From Rhodocyclales bacterium (GTDB lineage: Bacteria; Pseudomonadota; Gammaproteobacteria; Burkholderiales; Rhodocyclaceae), in NCBI GenBank assembly GCA_003105015.1, contig PQAF01000028.1, positions 1 to 64,000 on the forward strand: a stretch of 64,000 nt of DNA, written 5' to 3'. The number at the start of each line of letters is the position of its first letter. Position 1 is the first letter of the stretch. Made by a program: the position numbers and the translations under genes. Positions 15,282 through 25,342 of this stretch are shown in pieces. The notes beneath the pieces were generated by a model that was not told the DNA's origin, did not search any database, and saw only the letters and a list, made by a program, of their open reading frames with translations.

Positions 15282-15515
15282 ATGATGATCGTCTTCGACA
15301 ACCCGGTGATGCATGTGGTCGATTACCCGGCGCAGGATGCCGTGGAGGTGATCGACAAGCGCGTGAACAAGGGCGTCCTGATGCGCAACGGCGCGGCGGA
15401 ACGCTTCCGCGCCGAACTGAAGGCGCTCGTCTCGGGCGAGCCCGACATCGAGGCCTTCGGCGACCTGCTCGAGGAGTACGGCTCGCTGATCACCCAGCCT
15501 GCTGTTTACCATTGA
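15282..15515 (+). CDS. DUF3567-family protein
   Basis: The 77-residue acidic cytoplasmic protein has the DUF3567 pattern: an N-terminal MIVFDNPVMHVVDY strand, VEVIDKRVNKGVLMRNGAAERFRAEL, and a C-terminal helix DIEAFGDLLEEYGSL. The family is essentially betaproteobacterial and its function is unknown. The start at 15282 is preferred over an ATG five codons upstream because GGAGG at 15269-15273 is then ideally spaced. It converges with azlD and their ends overlap by 10 bp. Confidence 0.78.
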   Translation: MMIVFDNPVMHVVDYPAQDAVEVIDKRVNKGVLMRNGAAERFRAELKALVSGEPDIEAFGDLLEEYGSLITQPAVYH

Positions 15516-15832
15516 ACTAAAGTCAGTCCCCACAGCACGGCCATGCCCACCGCGATGGTGGCGAAGGTGCTGCGCGTGAGGAGGGCGACGGCGAAGCCGG
15601 CCAGCGCCGCCAGCGTGCGCGGGCCGTCCAGCGTCGCAGCCAGCCCCGGCGCGCCGGCCAGCACCTGCGGCGCGATGATGGCGGCGAGGATGGCCGGCGG
15701 CACGTAGTGCAGGATGCGCCGCAGCCAGAGCGGCAGTTCCCCTTCTCCCAGCAGGGCCAGGAAGGACAGGCGGGTGGCGAAGGTCGCCAGCCCGAGCGCG
15801 GCGATCACGCCCCAGATCGCGATTTCGGCCAC
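15506..15832 (-). CDS. azlD: AzlD-type branched-chain amino acid exporter subunit
   Basis: The 108-residue membrane protein has about four hydrophobic helices, with the family features FATRLSFLALLGEGELPLWLRRILHYVPPAILAAIIAP and a C-terminal LLTRSTFATIAVGMAVLW. AzlD works with AzlC to export branched-chain amino acids. It starts with GTG at 15832, 27 bp inside the end of azlC, a typical coupled arrangement. Its last codons overlap the converging DUF3567 gene and contain copy 6 of the 24-bp motif in antisense. Confidence 0.83.
   Translation of the reverse strand: MAEIAIWGVIAALGLATFATRLSFLALLGEGELPLWLRRILHYVPPAILAAIIAPQVLAGAPGLAATLDGPRTLAALAGFAVALLTRSTFATIAVGMAVLWGLTLVQW
15519..15542 (+). repeat. 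24-bp dispersed motif, copy 6
   Basis: The first half is exact; the second half is ACGGCC (one mismatch); the spacer is CCCACAGC. It is antisense in the final codons of azlD and begins 3 bp after the stop of the converging DUF3567 gene. Confidence 0.75.
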
Positions 15833-16506
15833 AGTTTTTCCAGTGCGATGCCGACGGCGGCGCCGATCAGGGCGGCGGCCATCAGGTTGAGCTTCAGCGG
15901 CAGGACGAGGTAGACGGAAGTCAGTCCCCCGGACACGGCGGCGGCGGCCATGGCGCGGTCGCGCAGCAGAGGCGCCAGCACGCCGATGAAGGTGAGAGCG
16001 ACGACGAAGTCGATCGACCAGCTGGCCGGCACCAGGGCGCCGAGGAAGATGCCGGCGAGGCTGGCGACCTGCCAGAACACCCACAGCGTCGCGGCGATGC
16101 CGAGGAAGAACCAGGGGATGTCCTTGCGGCCGTCGAGCACCCGCGCCAGCGTCACGGCGAAGGCCTGGTCGGTGAGCAGGTAGCCGGCCAGCCAGCGCTC
16201 CAGCCGCGTGGTGCCGCGGAAATGCTGGGCGAGGGTGGCGCTGTACATCATGAAGCGCAGGTTGACCACCCAGCCGGTGAGGACGACGACCCAGCCCGGC
16301 GCGCCGGCGGCGAAGAGCTGGGTGGCGACGATCTGCGAGGAGCCGGCGAAGACCAGCCAGGAGAGGGCGAAGGACTGTCCCGGCGTCAGGCCGACGCCGG
16401 CCGCGGCGGCGCCGCAGACCATGCCGAAGAGGAGCACGCCCGGTGCGAGCGGGATGCAGGCGCGTGCGCCGGCCAGGAGGGCCTGCCGGTTGTCGGGGGT
16501 AAGCAT
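15805..16506 (-). CDS. azlC: AzlC-type branched-chain amino acid exporter subunit
   Basis: The 233-residue inner membrane protein matches AzlC: an N-terminal helix PLAPGVLLFGMVCGAAA, the segment SWLVFAGSSQIVATQLFAAGAPGWVVVLTGWVVNLRFMMYSATLA typical of the family, and further helices to LIGAAVGIALEKLW. With AzlD it exports valine, leucine or isoleucine analogues. The two genes overlap by 28 bp. It contains copy 7 of the 24-bp motif in antisense. Confidence 0.88.
   Translation of the reverse strand: MLTPDNRQALLAGARACIPLAPGVLLFGMVCGAAAAGVGLTPGQSFALSWLVFAGSSQIVATQLFAAGAPGWVVVLTGWVVNLRFMMYSATLAQHFRGTTRLERWLAGYLLTDQAFAVTLARVLDGRKDIPWFFLGIAATLWVFWQVASLAGIFLGALVPASWSIDFVVALTFIGVLAPLLRDRAMAAAAVSGGLTSVYLVLPLKLNLMAAALIGAAVGIALEKLWPKSRSGA
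15917..15940 (+). repeat. 24-bp dispersed motif, copy 7
   Basis: The first half is GAAGTCAGTC (one mismatch); the second half is exact; the spacer is CCCCGGAC. It is antisense in azlC, 398 bp from copy 6 and in the same orientation, the closest pair in the window. Confidence 0.72.
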
Positions 16507-16566
16507 CCGGTTTGTCGTTGTTGTGCGAACGTTATAATTATCTCATCTCAACCGAAATTTCCGCCG

Positions 16567-17115
16567 ATGAACAAGGCCTTCGTCAAGGAAGACGCGCCCG
16601 AGGAGGAGGACGGCCACCCGTCCGCCCCGGCGCTGCCGCACGGGACGAAGAACTACATGACCCGCCGCGGCTATGCCCAGCTCAAGGCCGAGCTGGAGCA
16701 TCTCGTGAAGACCGAGCGGCCGGCCCTGGTCCAGGTCGTCTCCTGGGCGGCGAAGAACGGCGACCGCTCCGAGAACGGCGACTACATCTACGGCAAGAAG
16801 CGCCTGCGCGAGATCGACCGGCGCATCCGCTTCCTCATGAAGCGCCTGGAGACCGCCGTCCTGGTCGACCCGGCCGCGCAGGAGAACACGGAGCAGGTGT
16901 TCTTCGGCGCCACCGTGACGGTGTGCGACGCCGAGGGCTGCGAGGCTGTCTACCAGATCGTCGGCATCGACGAGGCCGATGCCGGCAATGGCCTGATCAG
17001 CTGGATCTCGCCGCTGGCCCGCGCCCTGCTCAAGGCCCGCGAGGGCGACGCCGTGCGCTTCCAGAGCCCGGCCGGCCTGCGCGAACTGGAGGTCGTCGAG
17101 ATCCGCTACGAGTAA
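16567..17115 (+). CDS. greB: Transcript cleavage factor GreB
   Basis: The 182-residue protein rescues backtracked RNA polymerase by stimulating transcript cleavage. The Gre coiled coil is at about residues 30-100 (MTRRGYAQLKAELEHLV at its start, then the tip GDRSENGDYIYGKKRLREIDRRI with the acidic Asp/Glu pair). The C-terminal FKBP-like domain ends GDAVRFQSPAGLRELEVVEIRYE. The YIYGKKRLREIDRR tip and the W in VVSWAAKNGDRSENGDY are GreB-like rather than GreA-like. The N-terminus is extended by about 25 acidic residues. Confidence 0.9.
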   Translation: MNKAFVKEDAPEEEDGHPSAPALPHGTKNYMTRRGYAQLKAELEHLVKTERPALVQVVSWAAKNGDRSENGDYIYGKKRLREIDRRIRFLMKRLETAVLVDPAAQENTEQVFFGATVTVCDAEGCEAVYQIVGIDEADAGNGLISWISPLARALLKAREGDAVRFQSPAGLRELEVVEIRYE

Positions 17116-17185
17116 TCCGGCGGCGGGGGCTTGAAAGCGCCCCCGGCCGCCCCCATTTCCCTCCCGTCTTCATCCGGAGCGCACC

Positions 17186-19081
<1,896 letters not shown>

Positions 19082-19090
19082 ACAAGCCTT

Positions 19091-19147
19091 GTAGGTCGGG
19101 CTTCAGCCCGACAGCGGCGGCCAAAGTCGGCCTGAAGGCCGACCTAC
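19091..19147. repeat. Intergenic inverted repeat, GTAGGTCGG type
   Basis: GTAGGTCGGGCTTCAGCCCGAC at its left (19091-19112) is mirrored by a GTCGGCCTGAAGGCCGACCTAC arm (19126-19147); each arm is itself a hairpin. It fills most of the gap after htpG and could act as a transcript barrier. Similar repeats are widespread in proteobacterial genomes. Confidence 0.72.
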
Positions 19148-19226
19148 GGGATTGTCGGGAGGGTTGCCATTGAGCGGGGCGGGCGGCTCGGCTATAGTGC
19201 TGCCAACGCATCGTCATCGCCCCGTC

Positions 19227-21023
19227 ATGAACAAAGCCAGCGAAGCACCCGAGGTGCGCGAGCACCGCCTGACCCTGCCCGAGGTGGTGGACGGCCTGGT
19301 GGCCGATGGCCTCATTCCCAAGGGCGTCGGCGAGGCCTTCAAGAAGGAACGGCGCTACTTCAAGGGCGACATCCATCCGCTGGTCGTCATCGCCGACCAG
19401 AAGTGGAAGACGCTCGCCGAGCCGCACCGGGCGCTGACCCTGGAGCACCTGACCGAGTGGCTGGGGCGCCGCACCGGGCTCGACTACCTGCACATCGATC
19501 CGCTCAAGATCAACTTCCAGGCCGTCACCGAGGTGATGTCGAACGCCTACGCGACGCGTTTCCGCATCCTGCCGGTCGAGGTGACCACGCGCGAGGTGGT
19601 GGTTGCCACCGCCGAGCCGTTCCTGCGCGAGTGGGAAGCCGAGCTGAAGCCGATCCTGCGCAAGGACATCCGCCGCGTCGTCGCCAACCCGCAGGACATC
19701 GACCGCTACCAGGTCGAGTTCTACAACCTGGCGCGTTCGGTGAAGAAGGCCGAGCAGCAGGGCGAGGTGCGCGGCGGCGTCTCCAGCTTCGAGCAGCTGG
19801 TCGAGCTGGGCAAGGCCAACCGCCAGTTCGACGCCAACGACCAGCACATCGTCAGCATCGTCGACTGGCTCTGGCAGTACGCCTTCGAGCAGCGCGCCAG
19901 CGACATCCACATCGAGCCGCGGCGCGAGCTGGGCATCGTGCGCTTCCGCATCGACGGCGTGCTGCACCAGGTCTACCAGATCCCGATGTCGGTGCTCAAC
20001 GCCATGACCAGCCGCATCAAGATCCTCGGCCGCATGGACGTGGTGGAAAAGCGCCGCCCGCAGGACGGACGCGTCAAGACGCGCACGGCGGACGGCCAGG
20101 AGATCGAGCTGCGCCTGTCGACGCTGCCGACCGCCTTCGGCGAGAAGCTGGTGATGCGCGTCTTCGACCCGGAAGTGCTGGTGCGCGACTTCGCCGAGCT
20201 GGGCTTCAACGACGACGACAAGGCGCGCTGGACGCAGATGACCGACAAGCCGAACGGCATCGTCCTGGTGACGGGTCCGACCGGCTCGGGCAAGACCACC
20301 ACGCTGTATTCGACCCTGAAGCAGCTCGCCACGCCGGAAGTCAACGTGTGCACCATCGAGGACCCGATCGAGATGATCGAGTCGTCCTTCAACCAGGTGC
20401 AGGTGCAGACCAACATCGACATGACTTTTGCCGCCGGCGTGCGCGCGCTGATGCGGCAGGACCCGGACATCATCATGGTGGGCGAGGTCCGCGACATCGA
20501 GACGGCGGACATGGCGGTGCAGGCGGCGCTGACCGGTCACCTGGTGCTGTCCACCCTGCACACCAACGACGCGCCGACGGCGGTGACGCGGCTGCTCGAC
20601 CTGGGCACGCCGGCCTACCTGCTGAATGCCACGCTGCTGGGCGTGATGGCGCAGCGCCTGGTGCGCACGCTCTGCCCGCATTGCAAGAAGGCGTCGCCGA
20701 TGACGCCGGAGGAGGAGGATATCTGGCAGGCGATGGTCGCGCCCTGGAAGGCCGCCCGGCCGCAGCAGGTCTATCACCCGGTCGGCTGTCTCGACTGCCG
20801 CATGACCGGCTACATGGGCCGCGTCGGCCTCTACGAGATCATGCTGATGTCGCCCGAGCTGCGCAAGCTGATCACGCCGACGACGGACCTCGCCAGGGTG
20901 CGCGAGCAGGCCTATCGCGAGGGCATGAAGCCCCTGCGCATCTCCGGCGCGATGAAGGTCGCCGCCGGCCTGACGACCCTCGAGGAGGTGCTGCAGGTCG
21001 CACCTCCCGCCCAGAGCGAATAG
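19227..21023 (+). CDS. GspE/PilB-family secretion or pilus assembly ATPase
   Basis: The 598-residue cytoplasmic ATPase has an N-terminal MshE-like domain (about 20-190). The catalytic core shows Walker A GPTGSGKTTTLYSTL (about residue 350), an Asp box TIEDPIEM, Walker B LRQDPDIIMVGEVRD and a His box LVLSTLHTNDAPTA. A C-terminal zinc site has two CxxC pairs, CPHC and CLDC. These are typical of type II secretion GspE and type IV pilus PilB proteins. No other secretion or pilus gene is adjacent, so the system cannot be named. The start at 19227 is chosen because it precedes the conserved domain; an upstream frame overlaps the repeat. Confidence 0.83.
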   Translation: MNKASEAPEVREHRLTLPEVVDGLVADGLIPKGVGEAFKKERRYFKGDIHPLVVIADQKWKTLAEPHRALTLEHLTEWLGRRTGLDYLHIDPLKINFQAVTEVMSNAYATRFRILPVEVTTREVVVATAEPFLREWEAELKPILRKDIRRVVANPQDIDRYQVEFYNLARSVKKAEQQGEVRGGVSSFEQLVELGKANRQFDANDQHIVSIVDWLWQYAFEQRASDIHIEPRRELGIVRFRIDGVLHQVYQIPMSVLNAMTSRIKILGRMDVVEKRRPQDGRVKTRTADGQEIELRLSTLPTAFGEKLVMRVFDPEVLVRDFAELGFNDDDKARWTQMTDKPNGIVLVTGPTGSGKTTTLYSTLKQLATPEVNVCTIEDPIEMIESSFNQVQVQTNIDMTFAAGVRALMRQDPDIIMVGEVRDIETADMAVQAALTGHLVLSTLHTNDAPTAVTRLLDLGTPAYLLNATLLGVMAQRLVRTLCPHCKKASPMTPEEEDIWQAMVAPWKAARPQQVYHPVGCLDCRMTGYMGRVGLYEIMLMSPELRKLITPTTDLARVREQAYREGMKPLRISGAMKVAAGLTTLEEVLQVAPPAQSE

Positions 21024-21026
21024 ACG

Positions 21027-21731
21027 TCAGTAGCTCTTCCCGCCCTGGCCGTAGAACGGCGGCCAGCGGCCCACCGCGTTTTCCAGCAGGATCAGTTCGG
21101 CGTCGGTGTGGTTGATCACCGCGGCCGGCGCCATCATCTTGCTGCCGGCGGCGCCGATGGTGATCGGGTGGTCGTGGTGCTGGGTCTTGATCGTTTCCTT
21201 CTGCTTCGGATCGCCCTTCGGCGTCACTTCGGCCTCGCCGTAGCAGAGGCAGAAATAGGTGCTCGCCTCCTCGGCCTCGATGTAGCAGCCGGTGCCGCGG
21301 ATGCCGATGGTGGCGGTCGGCGTCACCAGTTGCAGGTTGCGCGCCGCGGCCTTGTCGCGGCTCCTGCCGAAGACGCTGAGCACCTTGCCGGTGATGATGC
21401 GCATGACCTGGACGCCGGCGTTGTCCTCGAAGGTGATCTTGGTCTTTTCGCGCTGCAGGAAGGCGTCGGGACCGATGATGTAGACGGCCTCGCCGCCTTC
21501 CCCGGTCATCACGGTCTGCCCCATCTTGATGTTCAGCCCGATCGAGGCGCGGGTGTTGTCGACGCCGACGGGGCCCTTGAGGCGGCGGAAGCCCGGCGTG
21601 GCCGGCAGGTTGCCTGCGGCCAGCGCGTCGCGCACCAGGCCGAGGATGCCGCCGGCGCCCAGCGCGCCCGCGGCGGCCAGCTTGAGCAGCAGTTCGCGGC
21701 GGGCCAGACGTTCGATTTCCTGTTCGTTCAT
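21027..21731 (-). CDS. FecR-domain exported protein
   Basis: The 234-residue protein begins with RRELLLKLAAAGALGAGGILGL, a possible Tat-type signal with twin arginine. The following domain resembles FecR: VGVDNTRASIGLNIKMGQTVMTGEGGEAVYIIGPDAF and TPTATIGIRGTGCYIE. FecR domains often occur in surface or periplasmic proteins beyond sigma-factor regulators. It is last in a minus-strand run with the VWA, GGDEF and MoxR genes and ends 3 bp from the stop of the convergent ATPase gene. Its role is unknown. Confidence 0.72.
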   Translation of the reverse strand: MNEQEIERLARRELLLKLAAAGALGAGGILGLVRDALAAGNLPATPGFRRLKGPVGVDNTRASIGLNIKMGQTVMTGEGGEAVYIIGPDAFLQREKTKITFEDNAGVQVMRIITGKVLSVFGRSRDKAAARNLQLVTPTATIGIRGTGCYIEAEEASTYFCLCYGEAEVTPKGDPKQKETIKTQHHDHPITIGAAGSKMMAPAAVINHTDAELILLENAVGRWPPFYGQGGKSY

Positions 21732-21762
21732 TCTGTTCTCCTGTGAAGGCCGCTATTTTCCA

Positions 21763-22935
21763 CTATTTGCTGAGCAGGCGCATGGCCCGCTCCAACCCTT
21801 CCAGCGTCAGGGGGAACATGCGGCTGCCCATCAGGCTGTGCAGGATCGTGATGGAGTGGCGGTAGGGCCAGAGGTGCTCCGGCTCGGGGTTGAGCCAGAC
21901 GGCGTGCGGATAGGTGTCGAGCAGGCGCCTCATCCAGGTGGCGCCGGACTCCTCGTTCATGTATTCCACCGAGCCGCCCGGCTGCATGATCTCGTAGGGG
22001 CTCATGGTGGCGTCGCCGACCAGGATCAGCTTGTAGTCGGGGCCGTACTTGTGCATGACGTCCCACAGCGGGAAGCGCTCGGAGTGGCGGCGCCGGTTGT
22101 CGCGCCAGACGTGGTCGTACACGCAGTTGTGGAAGTAGAAGTACTCGAGGTGCTTGAACTCGGTCTTGGCCGCCGAGAACAGTTCCTCGCAGACGCGGAT
22201 GTGGTCGTCCATCGAGCCGCCGATGTCGAGGAACAGCAGCACCTTGACCTTGTTGTGGCGCTCCGGGCGCATCAGGATGTCGAGCCAGCCGGCATTGCGC
22301 GCCGTCGACGAGATGGTGCCGTCGAGGTCGAGCTCCTCCTCGGCGCCCTCGCGGGCGAAGCGGCGCAGGCGGCGCAGCGCCACCTTGATGTTGCGCGTGC
22401 CCAGCTCGAGGGTGTCGTCGAGGTTGCGGTATTCGCGGTTCTCCCAGACCTTGACCGCCGTGCGGTTGCCGGCGGATTCGCCGCCGACGCGGATGCCCTC
22501 GGGGTGGTAGCCGTGGGCGCCGAAGGGACTGCTGCCGCCGGTGCCGATCCACTTCGAGCCGCCGGCATGGCGCTTCTTCTGCTCCTGCAGGCGCTTCCTG
22601 AACTCCTCCATCAGCTTGTCCCAGCCGAGCGCCTGCAGCTTGGCCTTCTCCTCCGGCGTCAGGTGCTTCTTCGCCATCAGGCGCAGCCAGTCCTCGGGGA
22701 TGTCCGCTTCCAGCCCGGGGATGCGCTCGACGCCCTTGAAGTATTCGCCGAAGGCCTTGTCGAACTTGTCGTAGTTCGATTCGTCCTTCACCAGGCAGGC
22801 GCGCGAAAGGAAGTAGAACTCGTCGATGCTGTGGCCGGCGACATGCTTCTGCAGGGCCTCCAGCAGGGTGAGGAATTCCTTGGTCGAGACCGGCAGTTTG
22901 CTGGCCTTCAGGTGGTGGAAGAAATCGATCAGCAT
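21763..22935 (-). CDS. CoxE-like VWA domain protein
   Basis: The 390-residue cytoplasmic protein has an all-helical N-terminal half and a C-terminal von Willebrand A domain with a MIDAS-like LDIGGSMDDH (DxGxS, about residue 232). It matches the CoxE-like VWA family that acts with MoxR-type AAA ATPases in assembling or activating protein complexes. The partner AAA gene lies two genes upstream at 25343-26194, with a GGDEF gene between them. The target complex is not evident. Confidence 0.82.
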   Translation of the reverse strand: MLIDFFHHLKASKLPVSTKEFLTLLEALQKHVAGHSIDEFYFLSRACLVKDESNYDKFDKAFGEYFKGVERIPGLEADIPEDWLRLMAKKHLTPEEKAKLQALGWDKLMEEFRKRLQEQKKRHAGGSKWIGTGGSSPFGAHGYHPEGIRVGGESAGNRTAVKVWENREYRNLDDTLELGTRNIKVALRRLRRFAREGAEEELDLDGTISSTARNAGWLDILMRPERHNKVKVLLFLDIGGSMDDHIRVCEELFSAAKTEFKHLEYFYFHNCVYDHVWRDNRRRHSERFPLWDVMHKYGPDYKLILVGDATMSPYEIMQPGGSVEYMNEESGATWMRRLLDTYPHAVWLNPEPEHLWPYRHSITILHSLMGSRMFPLTLEGLERAMRLLSK

Positions 22936-22941
22936 GCGCGC

Positions 22942-25329
22942 CTACTTGTGGGCATGGTGGGGGTGGTTGAATAACTCGCAGCGGTTGCGGCCGTGGTGCT
23001 TGGCCTTGTACAGGGCATCGTCGCAACAGCGTATCAGATCGTCGGGCGTGCGGGCGTGTTCCGGGTACGCCGACAGGCCGCAGGAGATGGTCGTTTCGAG
23101 CTGGAAGTCGCCGAAGGGCACGCGGGTGGCCTGGAAGGTGCGGCGCCACTCCTCGGCGCGCTCCAGCGCGACATCCAGCGGCATGCGCGGCAGCAGGACG
23201 AGGAATTCCTCGCCGCCGTAGCGGCAGGGCACGTCCTCGGCCCGGATGTCGCCCCAGAGCAGGGCCGCCAGTTCGCGCAGCACCTTGTCGCCGGCCTGGT
23301 GGCCGTAGGTGTCGTTCAGGCGCTTGAAATGGTCGATGTCGATCATGACCAGCGACAGGGGATAGCCCTCCCGCTTGGCGCGGGCCAGTTCGCGCTCCAG
23401 GGTCTCGTCGAGGTAGCGCCGGTTGAAGAGATTGGTCAGTCCGTCGCGCACCGCCCGCTCGCGCAGCTCCTCCTGCAGGCGGTGGATTTCCTCGATCTGG
23501 TGCTCCAGCGTCGCATTGGTGCGCTTCAGGTCCGTCTCCATGCGCTTGCGTTCGGAGATGTCGTGCTTGACGGCGACGAAGTGGACCGTCTCGCCGTGTT
23601 CGTTGCAGACCGGGGCGATGGCCATCAACTCGGTGTACAGGCTGCCGTCCTTGCGCCGGTTGATGATCTCGCCGCGCCACACCCGGCCGGCGCGGATGGT
23701 GCCCCACAGTTCGTCGTAGAAGGCCCGGTCCTGCCGCCCGCTGTTGAAGATGCGCGTGTGCTGGCCGACCAGCTCCTCGACGGCATAACCGGCAATCACC
23801 GTCAGGGCGGGATTGACGTACTCGATGACGCCGTCCGGATCGGTGATGGCGATGCCTTCGGCGGCGGCCTCGATGGCGGCGCTGCGCGCGAGCAGCGCCG
23901 CCTCCAGCCGCTTGCGCTCGCGCAGGTCGGCGATGGCGACGAACAGGGCCGGCTGGTCGTTCAGCGTGCCCAGCGTGGCGGAGCGCTGCGTCAGCACCGG
24001 GGCGCCGTCGCTGCGCAGGAACTCGATGACCTGGTTGCGGACGGAACCGGTGGCGCGCAGTTCCTCGATGAAGCGCTGGCGCACGGACGGGTCGGGGTAG
24101 AAGCGCGTGACGTTGCTGTCGAGCAGCTCGTCGAGCGGCAGTCCGCAGAGATCGGCCGCCGTACGGTTGGCGTAGACAATCCTGCCGTCGTCGGGGCGGG
24201 TGATCAGCAGGGCGATCGGCGTGGTGTCGGCGATGGTGCGGAATTTCCTGTCGCTTTCCCGCAGCTCGGCCTCGATCTGCTTGCGCCCGGCGATTTCCCG
24301 CCTGAGCTTGCGCGTCAGTCCTATGAAGCCGACCAGCACGGCGGTGAGGATCAGGAGCGCGCCGTAGCTGGCGGCGGCGGCTGCGGTCATGCGCCGCTCG
24401 GTGCGCGGCGCCGGATCGTAGAGGAAGCCCTCGAGCGGGAAGTCCCGGTCCAGCATGCCGAGGTCGGCATAGGTGTCGGCGATGTGCCGCCAGCGGCCGG
24501 GATTCATGTGGCCGATCTCGATGAGGTCCGGCCGCAGCAGCCCCTGCATTTCACGCGCCTCGTAGAGCAGGTGGTCGCGGCTCTTGCGCTTGCCGTGGCG
24601 GGCAATGATGAGGTCGGCGATTTCCTGCGGGTGCTGCATGGCATAGGCCCAGCCCAGCAGGCTGGCGTCGCGAAAGGCCTTCACCCGCTCGGGCTGCTGC
24701 GCGAGCAGCTCCGCGGAGGTGAACAGGTTGTCGCCGTAGAAGTCGATGCCGGCGGCGCGCGGGGAAAATTCGAGATAGGCGAACTTCTTCTGCTCGAAGA
24801 AGTAGGGCTCGTCGGTGCTGTAGGCGGTCAGCACGTCGGTGCGGCCGTCGATCAGGTCCTGGTGGTCGAAGCTGTGCGGCTGGATCTTGAGCAGCTGCTC
24901 GCTGATGCCTTCCTTGCGCAGGTAGGCGAAGACCTCGTCGGCATGCGGCTCGACCATGAGGCGCTTGCCGGCGAGGTCGTGCACGGTGCGGATGTTGGCG
25001 TCGCGCCGGGCGGCGAGGATGAAGGGCGAGTGCTGGAAGATCACAGCCAGGGCCACCACCGGCTTGCCCCGGGCGCGGGCCAGGAGCAGCGCCGAGTTGG
25101 AGACGCCGAACTGGGCGCGGCCCTCGAGCACTTCGCGGACGGGGTCGGTCTCGGGCGCGGCCTCGCGAATGTCGACCTCCAGCCCCGCGTCGCGGTAGTA
25201 GCCCTTTTCCTGCGCGGCGTAGTAGCCGGCGAACTGGAACTGGTGCTTCCATTTCAACTGCAGGGCGACCTTCTCCAGCGCAGCCGCGGGCAGCGGCAGC
25301 AGGGCGGCCAGGAGAAGGAGGAGGCGCAT
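22942..25329 (-). CDS. Diguanylate cyclase with SsuA/THI5-like sensor and two PAS domains
   Basis: The 795-residue membrane sensor has a signal peptide (1-18), a periplasmic SsuA/THI5/NMT1-like solute-binding domain (about 20-260, LQLKWKHQFQFAGYYAAQEKGYY), one transmembrane helix (about 321-340), two PAS domains (about 355-475 and 480-600), a short coiled coil and a GGDEF domain. The catalytic motif is GGEEF at 705-709. An intact product-inhibition site RAED (696-699) lies five residues before it. It should therefore make cyclic di-GMP under feedback control in response to a small periplasmic ligand. THI5-like domains bind pyrimidine-type or sulfonate ligands, but the ligand here is unknown. 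Confidence 0.88.
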   Translation of the reverse strand: MRLLLLLAALLPLPAAALEKVALQLKWKHQFQFAGYYAAQEKGYYRDAGLEVDIREAAPETDPVREVLEGRAQFGVSNSALLLARARGKPVVALAVIFQHSPFILAARRDANIRTVHDLAGKRLMVEPHADEVFAYLRKEGISEQLLKIQPHSFDHQDLIDGRTDVLTAYSTDEPYFFEQKKFAYLEFSPRAAGIDFYGDNLFTSAELLAQQPERVKAFRDASLLGWAYAMQHPQEIADLIIARHGKRKSRDHLLYEAREMQGLLRPDLIEIGHMNPGRWRHIADTYADLGMLDRDFPLEGFLYDPAPRTERRMTAAAAASYGALLILTAVLVGFIGLTRKLRREIAGRKQIEAELRESDRKFRTIADTTPIALLITRPDDGRIVYANRTAADLCGLPLDELLDSNVTRFYPDPSVRQRFIEELRATGSVRNQVIEFLRSDGAPVLTQRSATLGTLNDQPALFVAIADLRERKRLEAALLARSAAIEAAAEGIAITDPDGVIEYVNPALTVIAGYAVEELVGQHTRIFNSGRQDRAFYDELWGTIRAGRVWRGEIINRRKDGSLYTELMAIAPVCNEHGETVHFVAVKHDISERKRMETDLKRTNATLEHQIEEIHRLQEELRERAVRDGLTNLFNRRYLDETLERELARAKREGYPLSLVMIDIDHFKRLNDTYGHQAGDKVLRELAALLWGDIRAEDVPCRYGGEEFLVLLPRMPLDVALERAEEWRRTFQATRVPFGDFQLETTISCGLSAYPEHARTPDDLIRCCDDALYKAKHHGRNRCELFNHPHHAHK

Positions 25330-25342
25330 GGCCGACGGCCGG

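Noticed and set aside
23434..23457. GGTCAGTC in the GGDEF gene
   Set aside because: The first two A residues are lost and the second half reads ACCGCC; too degenerate to accept.
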